From NCBI GenBank assembly GCA_947381875.1, contig CANCXY010000001.1, forward strand, positions 1 through 55,905: a DNA stretch of 55,905 bases. Reading direction: 5' to 3'. This DNA comes from an uncultured Clostridia bacterium (GTDB taxonomy: Bacteria > Bacillota > Clostridia > Oscillospirales > Ruminococcaceae). Each line of letters starts with the position of its first letter. The first letter of the stretch is position 1. Made by a program: the position numbers and the translations under genes. Of this stretch, positions 40,695-48,840 are shown in pieces. The notes below the pieces were generated by a model. The model saw only the letters and a program-made list of their open reading frames with translations, was not told the DNA's origin and did no database searches.

Positions 40695-42485
40695 CTATCG
40701 TTTGAGATTTACCAGCTCTTCCAGCATGGTATCTGAAACGGTGATGATGCGGGCGTTGGCCTGGTAGCCGCGCTGGGTGACGATCATATCCGAGAATTCC
40801 TGCGAGAGGTCGACGTTCGACATTTCGAGCGAGGAACTCTTGATGGCGCCCGTGCCGTCCTCGCCGGGGATGGCCAGATTGGGATTGCCGGAGTTCGCGG
40901 TCGGTGTGTAGTAGCTGTTGCCGGACTGCATGAGGCCCTGCGGGTTCACGAAGTTCGCAAGGTCGATGCGGCCAAGCACAAGGCGGCCATGTACAGCGTG
41001 GGAACCGATGATGGTGCCGTCCGGGTTGAAAGCGATGCCGGTCAGGTTCTCATACGACTGCGGCCCGCCCTCGGTGCCGCCGGAGAGCGTCCAGGTCTGC
41101 TTGCCGAGGCCGATGGCTTTTGTCGTGACGCTGGGGGTGAGTTCAATGGGCTTAGTGGCAGTTGTTGTTGCATCAGTAGGAGCCTTATTATCATTTATAA
41201 GCTTCTGAATGGATGCTGATGAGATTTTAAGACCCATCGTATCCGTAGCGCTTACATTCGTACCGTCTGCGCTCAGTTTGAGTATTGTGCCATTATCCTG
41301 AATCGCCTGCGTCAATTCTATTTCTTGCGATACATACTTCGTTGGTGCTGTTGCCCCATCCTTTGCTGTGCCCGTAACTGTTACCTCAATTTTCAGTTTT
41401 GCAGGGCTGGCCGGTGTGGTTGTGGTGGCACTGGTATATGTAACCTTCATGCCGCCAACATTGATTTTCGTACCCGGCTTAAACTTCTCACCAAATGTTT
41501 CCCCAAACTGGTCTATAAAGGACACCCCTTTCCAGAAGGCATCTGCTTTATCGTCAAGCACATCTGAAACAAAGGGGACACTGGAGGATCCATAAGTGGT
41601 TTTTATACGGCTACTGCAAATCTCTGCACCGGTTAAACCGCCTTCTTGAATCTGATTAAAACTGACTTCATTCTGCCCTGTTGTATCATACAGCTTGAAT
41701 GTAAAATCTCCGCCGCCAAACGCGCCGCCATTGGCAAGGGTTATTTGCTCGTTGACCGCCTTTTCCAGTTCAGATATATCTGTAAAGGTTTCGTTTTCAT
41801 TCAAGCGGACAGTAATATTGCTGCTGCCGCTCTCCATAATCACTTCCACTTTCTCGCCTGCAAAGAACGGCTCCCCCGTACTCTTGTTCTTGCTGGAAGA
41901 GAATGTGAAGCTGACGTTGCCCAGCGTATTCTGTTCACCGGCTTTAATGAGCAGTTTTCTGCCCAATAAGTCTGCTTCAATGGTACCATATGCAGGCTCC
42001 ACCGGGTCAACATTGATTTTAATAATGGAACTGCCCGGCGACGTGCTGTCAAGCCGCCCGCTGGTGGCCGTAGTACCGAGGACAAAGTTACCGTTGCCGT
42101 CAACCACACAGCCATTGGTATCAATGTTGAGCATACCGGCCTTGGTGTAATAGATATTGCCGTCTGGGTCCTGTACCTGGAAGAAGCCGTCGCCCGTGAT
42201 GGCAAGGTCAAGCGTGTTGCCTGTGTTCGTCATGGCGGACTGACCCATCTGCAAGTCGACGCTGGCAAGCTGTGTGCCATAGCCAATCTGGGACGGGTTG
42301 ATACCGCCGCGGGTAGATGTACCAGCCGAAGCGCCGCGGATTTGCTGCGCGTAGATATCGCGGAAGGTGGCGCGGCTGGATTTGAAGCCGTAGGTGTTTA
42401 CGTTCGCAATGTTATTGCCGATAACGTCCAGGCGCGACATGTGGGTTTTCAGGCCCGCCACGCCGGAGTATAATGCACGCATCAT
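40695..42485 (-). CDS. flgE: Flagellar hook protein FlgE
   Basis: A 596-residue hook protein. It opens MMRALYSGVAGLKTHMSRLD (Flg_bb_rod) with VIGNNIANVNTYGFKSSRATF and closes SNVDLSQEFSDMIVTQRGYQANARIITVSDTMLEEL (Flg_bbr_C). The centre (about 185-490) is the variable surface domain; its DNA (about 41150-41950) is markedly lower in G+C, and rich in Thr, Ser and Ala codons, than the conserved ends. That suggests exchange or diversification of the exposed part. ATG 42485 has AAGGAG upstream. Confidence 0.93.
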   Translation of the reverse strand: MMRALYSGVAGLKTHMSRLDVIGNNIANVNTYGFKSSRATFRDIYAQQIRGASAGTSTRGGINPSQIGYGTQLASVDLQMGQSAMTNTGNTLDLAITGDGFFQVQDPDGNIYYTKAGMLNIDTNGCVVDGNGNFVLGTTATSGRLDSTSPGSSIIKINVDPVEPAYGTIEADLLGRKLLIKAGEQNTLGNVSFTFSSSKNKSTGEPFFAGEKVEVIMESGSSNITVRLNENETFTDISELEKAVNEQITLANGGAFGGGDFTFKLYDTTGQNEVSFNQIQEGGLTGAEICSSRIKTTYGSSSVPFVSDVLDDKADAFWKGVSFIDQFGETFGEKFKPGTKINVGGMKVTYTSATTTTPASPAKLKIEVTVTGTAKDGATAPTKYVSQEIELTQAIQDNGTILKLSADGTNVSATDTMGLKISSASIQKLINDNKAPTDATTTATKPIELTPSVTTKAIGLGKQTWTLSGGTEGGPQSYENLTGIAFNPDGTIIGSHAVHGRLVLGRIDLANFVNPQGLMQSGNSYYTPTANSGNPNLAIPGEDGTGAIKSSSLEMSNVDLSQEFSDMIVTQRGYQANARIITVSDTMLEELVNLKR

Positions 42486-42571
42486 AACAGGTTTCTCTCC
42501 TTTTCTCATAAAAGGGACCGTCCAGCGCCCTCAGTCGGTCGGGCGCCGGAATGACCTCCTGTCAGGTCCGG

Positions 42572-42973
42572 TCACACAATAACGGTCCCATCAATGTTCG
42601 TAATAGCCCGCCCGCGCAGGCCGGAAAGGCTTGTAATCACTTTCCCCGCGTCGGCGTTCACAACAAACGCGCTGTCGTCCAGCAGGATCAGCGTATTGGT
42701 AAGCCCCTTTTCCCGCGCGATGCGCAGGCCCTCGTCGAGGCGTGCAAGCCCGTTCGGAGGCAAGTGGATGTCCCGCTGTTCCAGCCGTGTAGCGGCGTGT
42801 TTGGAAAAGGTCAGCCCGCTGTCCGTGCTGCTGAGACCCTCTAAAATTTCCCGAAAGCTCAGGCCCGTTTCCGTACCCGCCGCAGCCGGGGCCTGCGGCT
42901 TTGTGCCGATGGCGGGCGCCGTGCCGGTGCGGATGGGTGTAGCCAATCGGCTTTGGAGCAAAATATCGTCCAT
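42572..42973 (-). CDS. Flagellar operon protein (TIGR02530/flg_new family)
   Basis: A 133-residue protein with the family pattern LTFSKHAATRLEQRDIHLP, then LDEGLRIAREKGLTNTLILLDDSAFVVN and ending TNIDGTVIV. The family occurs next to flgD and flgE in Firmicutes and is thought to act in hook assembly, with an uncertain role. GAGGGG lies 5 bases before the ATG. Confidence 0.88.
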   Translation of the reverse strand: MDDILLQSRLATPIRTGTAPAIGTKPQAPAAAGTETGLSFREILEGLSSTDSGLTFSKHAATRLEQRDIHLPPNGLARLDEGLRIAREKGLTNTLILLDDSAFVVNADAGKVITSLSGLRGRAITNIDGTVIV

Positions 42974-43007
42974 GTTCGCCCCTCATTTCGTACAAGTAGT
43001 GGTTTGC

Positions 43008-43595
43008 TTATGCGGTCTCTGTTCCCTCGGCGTCGTCGGGACCGGCGTTTTCGTCTTTCCCGTCGCCTGTGTCGGTACCGGTGTTGGTGTCGTTCTTGTC
43101 GTCCGCCTCACTGGCCGCGCCAAGCTCCATGATCTGCGAAAGCGAGAACTTTTCGCCGTTCACATAGATGGAATAGTCGTTATCGGCCAGGATGATGCGT
43201 TCTACCTTGCCCGTCTCCTTTACCACGTTGCCGGAAACGTTGAATTTCGCGCATGTGACGGTCTGGCCCACGAGGGAAAGCATGTAGTTATTTTTCATGT
43301 TGGCCGTCATGTCGCTCATGCCCTGCATCATGGAGAACTGCGCCATCTGGGTGACGAACTGGGTGTCGTCCACGGGGTTCATGAAGTCCTGGCTGGTGAG
43401 CTGCGCGACCATAATCTTCAAAAAGCCGTCCATATCCAGGGCGTTTGTGCCGTCCTCGTCTACCACCATGTTCCAGTTCTGGGGTTTTTTCGTGCCGGTG
43501 GTCTCGTCGGTTTTATTGGTGCCGTACTTGGTTTCCTCTAAGTAGTCGCGGTAACTGTCGTAGCCGGAGCTGAAAAAATCGACAGAAGATGCCAT
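43008..43595 (-). CDS. flgD: Flagellar hook capping protein FlgD
   Basis: A 195-residue protein. It has LDMDGFLKIMVAQLTSQDFMNPVDDTQFVTQMAQFSMMQGM (FlgD signature, about 53-93) and VGQTVTCAKFNVSG. The tail (about 160-195) is acidic and Gly/Thr/Asp-rich; no TUDOR-like long C-terminus is present. It caps the growing hook. AAAGGAG precedes the ATG at good spacing. Confidence 0.93.
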   Translation of the reverse strand: MASSVDFFSSGYDSYRDYLEETKYGTNKTDETTGTKKPQNWNMVVDEDGTNALDMDGFLKIMVAQLTSQDFMNPVDDTQFVTQMAQFSMMQGMSDMTANMKNNYMLSLVGQTVTCAKFNVSGNVVKETGKVERIILADNDYSIYVNGEKFSLSQIMELGAASEADDKNDTNTGTDTGDGKDENAGPDDAEGTETA

Positions 43596-43648
43596 ACAGT
43601 GTTTCTCCTTTCTTTACGGGATTTTGTACCTGTGAAATGAACAAAGCG

Positions 43649-44860
43649 TCAAATCAGAAGGTTTACGTTGGTGTCGTCGGGCGCTTCCTGTACCTCGTCC
43701 ACGGCGTCGATGGCGGCTTCAAAGCCATTGCCGCGGTTCCGGCGGCTGCGGGAAGATGTGCCGGACTGCTGCCCATCGTTGTTCTGCCACGCGAACTGCT
43801 GGCGGCCCGCCTGGTCGTCCGCAAGGGCCGCACCGGCGGCGTAGGACTGATCCGCGGGCTGCACGGTGACAATCTCCTGCACCTGTGCGCGCAGGGGGCG
43901 CAGTGCGTTCTGCAATACAGCCACGTCGTTGGCAATCATCCTGCCGACGGACGCGCTTGTGGTGACGATGCGCAGAGCGATTTCGTTCTTTTCCTCGGTG
44001 AACTTCACCATAATCTCGCCCATGCCCTCTGGTTTCAGCCGCACGGTAAATTCATTTTTGCCCTGCTTCACATTGTCTAAAATGCCTGTTTTGAGCTGCT
44101 CGGCGATGTTGTTGATGTCGGCTGTCTGCTCGCGCTGCGCGGCGGGGTCGACTGCATACTGCCGGTTGTTGACAGCCTGCTGCAACGCCTCAATGTCCAG
44201 CGGCTGCGTTTTTTCGCCGCCGGCGTTCTGCTTTGTGCCCAATGTCTCGCGCACGCTCCGCACGGCGGACTGCGCGCGCATCTGCTCCATCAGCGCGTCG
44301 GCCTCGGTTTTCATGGCGCGGGTTTCGAGTGTTGGGGCCGTCCTTTCGGGCACAAGCTCGGAGAAATAGGCGTCCCATTCCGCGTCCACGTCCGTGAGGC
44401 GGTCGGCGAAAGTATCCGCGCGGGCCTGGTCGAACGCGTCGGCCAGCATTTGGGCGCTCTCCGGGGAACTGGCCTGCTGCATCAGCACATACTGCACGAG
44501 GGAGGCCATATCCATGCCGCCCATGCCTCCCGCCGAAACGGACTGCATCGACTGCACAAGCTCCTCATACTGCTGCATCAGCTCCGGGTTGATGGTCTGC
44601 AAGCCGAACAGAGAACCCGCCAGCAGCTCCATCGCCTGCACGTTTGGTTCATCCTTCTTCGTGCCCTGTCCATCCAGGATCCCGGCGATCAGCTCGTCGG
44701 CATTCTGCGATTGCAGGCTGCTTGTGTCCCCCATCATCTGCGCAAACAGCGCGGCGAATATCCCGTCCAAGCCGTCGCCCATCTGTGTGCCGGCCATATT
44801 GCCGGAGAGCTGCGCGGTGCGCATCTGGACAAGATCGCCCACTGTAAATGCTGCATCCAC
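43649..44860 (-). CDS. fliK: Flagellar hook-length control protein FliK
   Basis: A 403-residue protein. The C-terminal Flg_hook domain (about 285-370) contains EFTVRLKPEGMGEIMVKFTEEKNEIALRI, while the N-terminal half is Gln/Met/Asp-rich and low in order, as in other FliK proteins. It measures the hook and triggers the export switch of FlhB. GTG 44860 is preferred because AAAGGAGG lies 8 bases upstream; a GTG three codons earlier touches that site. It is preceded by hairpin repeat copy 9. Confidence 0.9.
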   Translation of the reverse strand: MDAAFTVGDLVQMRTAQLSGNMAGTQMGDGLDGIFAALFAQMMGDTSSLQSQNADELIAGILDGQGTKKDEPNVQAMELLAGSLFGLQTINPELMQQYEELVQSMQSVSAGGMGGMDMASLVQYVLMQQASSPESAQMLADAFDQARADTFADRLTDVDAEWDAYFSELVPERTAPTLETRAMKTEADALMEQMRAQSAVRSVRETLGTKQNAGGEKTQPLDIEALQQAVNNRQYAVDPAAQREQTADINNIAEQLKTGILDNVKQGKNEFTVRLKPEGMGEIMVKFTEEKNEIALRIVTTSASVGRMIANDVAVLQNALRPLRAQVQEIVTVQPADQSYAAGAALADDQAGRQQFAWQNNDGQQSGTSSRSRRNRGNGFEAAIDAVDEVQEAPDDTNVNLLI

Positions 44861-44891
44861 AGGTTTCACCTCCTTTAAGTAAGATATTTAT

Positions 44892-45033
44892 GTTGAACCC
44901 TTCCGGGTTTCAACCATTGTTGGGCTGCCGCCCAGGGGCGCTGCCCCTGGACCCCGCCGGGCGCTGCCCGGACCCGCCAGAGGCCCTGCCTCTGGACTCT
45001 GCCAAAGGGGCGCAGCCCCTTTGGAAACCCATC
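44892..45033 (+). repeat. Modular hairpin repeat, copy 9, with flanking hairpin
   Basis: A flanking hairpin GTTGAACCC/GGGTTTCAAC (44892-44914) is followed by stems GGGC/GCCC, CCAGGGGC/GCCCCTGG, CCGGGC/GCCCGG, CCAGAGGC/GCCTCTGG and CCAAAGGGGC/GCCCCTTTGG to AAACCCATC. It lies between fliJ and fliK, opposite to gene direction. Confidence 0.85.
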
Positions 45034-45059
45034 TTGTCCCGGATGGTTTCCGCGCTCTA

Positions 45060-45509
45060 TTATACAGCGCTGCGGCGGGTAACGTTCGTGACAATCATAT
45101 CTTCTATGCGGGCGGCTTCGGCTTTTTTCTCCGTCTCGCGGTAGATTTCAAGCTGCCGTTCCTCGATCTTCTCGAATTTGGAGACTTCGCGCGACGCCTC
45201 GACCACGACGAGGGTTTGTTTTTCAATGTTCTTCTGGATATCGGCGCGCTTTTTGGCAAGGTCCTCTAATTGCAGACGGATATTGGAGCGGCGCGCGTTG
45301 AAGCCCATCAGTTCCGCGATGGTAATGCCTGTGGCCTGTGCGTCGCGCATTTCCATGGCGATATCGCACGAGGCGCGGTTGAGCGCGGCGATTTCATCTT
45401 CCAACTGCCGCCTGCGCCCCTGGAGCTGGCCCAAGCGGTTCTTTTCCGCGTCCAGTACATTCTGTTTCAGGTCCAAAATCTTCTGCATGGAAAACTGGAA
45501 CTTTTTCAC
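45060..45509 (-). CDS. fliJ: Flagellar export protein FliJ
   Basis: A 149-residue, almost wholly alpha-helical coiled-coil protein beginning MKKFQFSMQKILDLKQNVLDAEK, the FliJ N-terminal pattern (FxFxLqkiLdlr). It connects the FliI/FliH ATPase to the export gate. It starts at GTG with GGAAAG upstream. It immediately follows the broken fliI. Confidence 0.9.
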   Translation of the reverse strand: MKKFQFSMQKILDLKQNVLDAEKNRLGQLQGRRRQLEDEIAALNRASCDIAMEMRDAQATGITIAELMGFNARRSNIRLQLEDLAKKRADIQKNIEKQTLVVVEASREVSKFEKIEERQLEIYRETEKKAEAARIEDMIVTNVTRRSAV

Positions 45510-45541
45510 GGGGCGCTCTTTCCTTTCCTATGTAGAATCAA

Positions 45542-46867
45542 TTACGCGACGATCTGTGCCATGCGTGCAAGGGTATCTTCAAAATCGGTCTTTTCGCCCA
45601 CGGGCTGCTGCAACATCTGGTTGATGGCGTCGATATGGCGTATCGCCTCATCGAGGCGCGGGTTCGTGCCCGATTTGTACGCGCCGATGGAGATAAGGTC
45701 CTGGTTCTCCTCGTAAACGGCCATCATGTTCCGTATCTTCGCGGCGGCTTTCTGGTGGTCCTGCCCGGCGATGGTACTCATCAGACGGCTGACGCTCGCC
45801 AGCACGTCGATTGCGGGGTAATGGTTGCGCATTGCCACCTTGCGTGACAGGATAATATGCCCGTCTACAATACCGCGGACGGTATCGGAAATCGGCTCGT
45901 TGGTATCGTCGCCCTCCACAAGCACCGTATAAATGCCGGTGATGGACCCGCGCTCAAAGTTCCCCGAACGTTCCAGCAGCTTTGGCAATACCGCGTAGAT
46001 GGACGGCGTATAGCCGCGCGCGACGGGCAATTCCCCGGTACTCAACCCGATTTCCCGCTGCGCCATACAGTAGCGCGTGAGGGAATCCATCATCAACAAT
46101 ACATCTTTTCCCTGGTCACGGAAATACTCGGCAACGGTGGTCGCTGTGAGGGCGCATTTGGAACGCATCATGGCCGACTGGTCGGATGTCGCGACCACAA
46201 GCACCGTGCGCTTCACGCCTTCAGGGCCAAGATCCCGGTTGATAAACTCGACCACCTCGCGCCCGCGTTCGCCGACGAGTGCAATCACATTCACATCGGC
46301 TTTGATGTTGCGCGCAATCATGCCCATCAGCGTACTTTTCCCGACGCCGCTGCCCGCGAAAATGCCCATACGCTGTCCCTTGCCAATCGTGAGCAGCCCG
46401 TCAATGACGCGCACGCCAATTTAAATCACCTGGTCAATGGGAGGGCGGTCCATCGGGTTGGAGTGCCCCCCATTGATGGGGTACCGCACGCCCATCCCCA
46501 GCGGCGGCCCGCCGTCGATGGGGTTCCCCAGCGCGTCGACCGTCCGTCCAATGAGCGCGTCGCTGATAGGAATGGTAAGTTTCTGGTTCGTATTCGTCAC
46601 AACGTTCCCATACCCAATGCCCTCCACATCCTGATAGGGCATCAAAACAGTAACGTCTTTCTTAATACCGATTACTTCCGCCAAAACATTCTCATGCGAA
46701 TTTAACTGAATATTGCAAATATCGCCCACATTGCAGGTCAGGCCGGTGGCCTCTACAGTCATCCCAACGCTGGACCGTATCTTCCCATGCGTGGAATATA
46801 GGCTCCCCATCCGCATAGCCCGGCGCAGGTCCGCCGTGCGGTTCTCTCGTGTAAGTACAGCAGGCAT
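45542..46867 (-). pseudogene. fliI: Flagellar export ATPase FliI interrupted by an in-frame TAA
   Basis: The frame from ATG 46867 (AAGGAGG 7 bases upstream) to the stop at 45542 is 442 codons, the normal FliI length. The only interruption is TAA at 46423-46421, codon 149. The sequence reads PMDRPPIDQVI, stop, IGVRVIDGLLTIGKGQ without a shift. In FliI and F1-type ATPases this position is an ordinary residue before the G-V-R-x-I-D motif; GAA, CAA or AAA to TAA would explain it. Walker A GIFAGSGVGKST lies in the second part. AGGTGA followed by GTG 46414 could allow re-initiation, giving two polypeptides, but full FliI function is unlikely. Sequencing error is not excluded. Confidence 0.9.
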
Positions 46868-46922
46868 ACACCAAGCCTCCTTCCCTGCCTGTATGTGCGC
46901 GGAAACGTAAACCATGATTGGG

Positions 46923-47055
46923 TGCGCGGCAATGAAATTGCCGCGCGTGATGGGATTCCAAAGGGGCTGCGCCCCTTTGGCGGAGTCCAGAGGCAGCGCC
47001 TCTGGCAGGATTCCAAAGGGCAGCGCCCTTTGGGCAGGTCCGGGCGGCAGCCCGG
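46923..47055 (-). repeat. Modular hairpin repeat, copy 10, with flanking hairpin
   Basis: On the minus strand, after the fliH stop: CCGGGC/GCCCGG, CCAAAGGGC/GCCCTTTGG, CCAGAGGC/GCCTCTGG and CCAAAGGGGC/GCCCCTTTGG, then ATCCCATC. It ends in a hairpin with arms GCGCGGCAA/TTGCCGCGC around TGAAA (46923-46947). The flanking hairpin matches that of copy 6 with two paired base changes. It lies between fliH and fliI. Confidence 0.85.
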
Positions 47056-47062
47056 TGACGCC

Positions 47063-47830
47063 TCAGGATGAGGCGTCGGGGTTCTGCATGCGCATGAGTT
47101 CGCGCAGGTTGCCGAGCTGGGTGGCGATGGAGGCGTCTGTTACGCCGGTGGAGGTCTGCACCACGCAGGTGCCTTTGGGGGCCTCGACGGCGGAAAGCTC
47201 AATTTGGCGCTTTTCCAGGTACTCGGCATAGTCCTCCTGAAGGAACTGCACGAGGCCCGGCAGCTCCTCCGATACCTCTATCGTGATCCAGTCGTCGGTG
47301 CGGACGGAACCTACCGCTTGCAGGAGGAGATCGGCCATTTCTTTGGGATCCATTTCTATTTTATGAGCCATGATCTTTTCCGCTACGCTCAGGGAAAGTT
47401 CCTCTAATTCGCGGTTGTAATCGGCAAAGAAACGCTGCTGACGTTCGGACATCTCCTTCAATATCTGGTCGACGCGCGTCAGGCGCTGGGCTATTTGCTC
47501 CGATTTCTGGCTCAGCGCCGTGTTGTAGCCCTCCTGCTGCGCCGCCGTGCGCATAGCTTCGGCCTTTTCCTGCGCGGCACGGGTGATTTTCTCCGCCTCG
47601 GCGTTCGCGGTGCGCAGGATGCGGTGGGAAAGCTCCTCCGATTCCTGCCGCGCGGCCTCGCGGGCTTCGGCGGCTTCCTTGTCCTCCCTCGCCCAGCGGG
47701 CCTTGCGCGCCGCTTCCTCCCGCTGGATGGCGTCTTCCTCGTCGTTGTGCGGCTTGGGGTGGTCCTCTGGTGTGACGCGGAACACATCGTCAGGAGGGGC
47801 AAAGACGACCTTTCTGTACAACGTGTTCAA
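47063..47830 (-). CDS. fliH: Flagellar assembly protein FliH
   Basis: A 255-residue protein. A long Glu/Ala/Arg-rich helical region (about 30-120) is typical of the FliH stalk, and the C-terminal FliH domain carries LSLSVAEKIMAHKIEMD and WITIEVSEELPGL. It binds FliI and regulates its ATPase activity. TTG start overlaps the fliG stop (TTGA) with AGGAGG 10 bases upstream. The last codons and stop border repeat copy 10. Confidence 0.9.
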   Translation of the reverse strand: MNTLYRKVVFAPPDDVFRVTPEDHPKPHNDEEDAIQREEAARKARWAREDKEAAEAREAARQESEELSHRILRTANAEAEKITRAAQEKAEAMRTAAQQEGYNTALSQKSEQIAQRLTRVDQILKEMSERQQRFFADYNRELEELSLSVAEKIMAHKIEMDPKEMADLLLQAVGSVRTDDWITIEVSEELPGLVQFLQEDYAEYLEKRQIELSAVEAPKGTCVVQTSTGVTDASIATQLGNLRELMRMQNPDASS

Positions 47831-48840
47831 ACGATGGCGTCCTCCTCTCCTCTTGCGATGACGAGCTGGCCTTCCGATTCGAGGCGCGTGATGGTCTCGA
47901 CAATCTTCTGCTGCGCTTCTTCCACGTCGCGCATGCGCACGTTGTTGAGGTACTTGATGTCCTGCTGGATCGTATCGCGCATACGGGACGACATGTTGCG
48001 GAAGATGCTGTCCTTGACGTCGTCGTTCGTGGCCTTGAGCGCGATCGCCAGATCCTTGCTGTCCACCTCGCGGATGAAGCGCTGGATGGCGAAATCGTCG
48101 AGCTTCGTAACGTCCTCGAACACGAACATGAGCTTGTGTACTTCCTCCGCCAGCGCGGGGTTGCGTTCTTCCAAACGCTCGAAAATGTATTTCTCCGTCG
48201 CGCGGTCCACGCGGTTGACAATCTCCGCCACATACGGCACGCCGCCAACCTCGATCTGCTCCGCGGACGCCATGTTGGCAAACCGCTTGCTCAATGTGTC
48301 CTCCACAATGCTGATCATTTCCGGGGACACGCTGTCCAGGTTCGCGATGCGCTCCACCACGTCAATCTGCTTTTCACGCGGCAGCTCTACAATAATCTGC
48401 GCCGCCTGGTCGCTGCGGGCATAGGAGAGGACCAGCGCGATGGTCTGCGGGTGTTCGGGCTGCAGCATCATTTGCAGGCTGCGGTAATCGGCCTTGCGCA
48501 CGAAATCGAACGCGCGGGTCTGGAGCGATTTGGACATACGCTCCATGTAGTCCGCCGCCTGCTGCGGGCCGAACGCCTTTTCCAACACGTCCTTCGCGTA
48601 CAGCACGCCGCCTTCATTGATTACCTTCTGCGTGACGCACAGGCCGTAGAAGTCCTCGATGTTGCTCTGCATCTCCTCAGGGGTGATGCGGTCCAGCTTT
48701 GCAATCTCCAGCGAAAGCTGTTCTACCTCCTCATCGCGCAGGTACTGGTAGACTTTGGAGGCGCGCTCCGCGCCAAGGGTAATCATGATAGACGCGGCGC
48801 GCTGCGCGGGCGTGAGCTTTTTTGAGGTGGATGATGCCAT
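47827..48840 (-). CDS. fliG: Flagellar motor switch protein FliG
   Basis: A 337-residue FliG of normal length. It has KKLTPAQRAASIMITLG at the start, EHPQTIALVLSYARSDQAAQI (middle domain, EHPQ motif) and the torque domain FVFEDVTKLDDFAIQRFIREVDSKDLAIALKA with the charged residues that contact MotA. It couples the stator to FliF and FliM. Its ribosome site GGAGGAG is provided by the 3' end of fliF, whose stop touches its ATG (TAAATG). Confidence 0.96.
   Translation of the reverse strand: MASSTSKKLTPAQRAASIMITLGAERASKVYQYLRDEEVEQLSLEIAKLDRITPEEMQSNIEDFYGLCVTQKVINEGGVLYAKDVLEKAFGPQQAADYMERMSKSLQTRAFDFVRKADYRSLQMMLQPEHPQTIALVLSYARSDQAAQIIVELPREKQIDVVERIANLDSVSPEMISIVEDTLSKRFANMASAEQIEVGGVPYVAEIVNRVDRATEKYIFERLEERNPALAEEVHKLMFVFEDVTKLDDFAIQRFIREVDSKDLAIALKATNDDVKDSIFRNMSSRMRDTIQQDIKYLNNVRMRDVEEAQQKIVETITRLESEGQLVIARGEEDAIV

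Noticed and set aside
45542..46867. fliI as two separate genes
   Set aside because: The two parts join in one frame to the exact FliI length and sequence order; a missense-to-stop change is far simpler.
13904..47055. Hairpin repeats as a dispersed CRISPR array or as terminators
   Set aside because: Copies are far apart with no spacers or cas genes, and no T-run follows the stems, so neither explanation fits.
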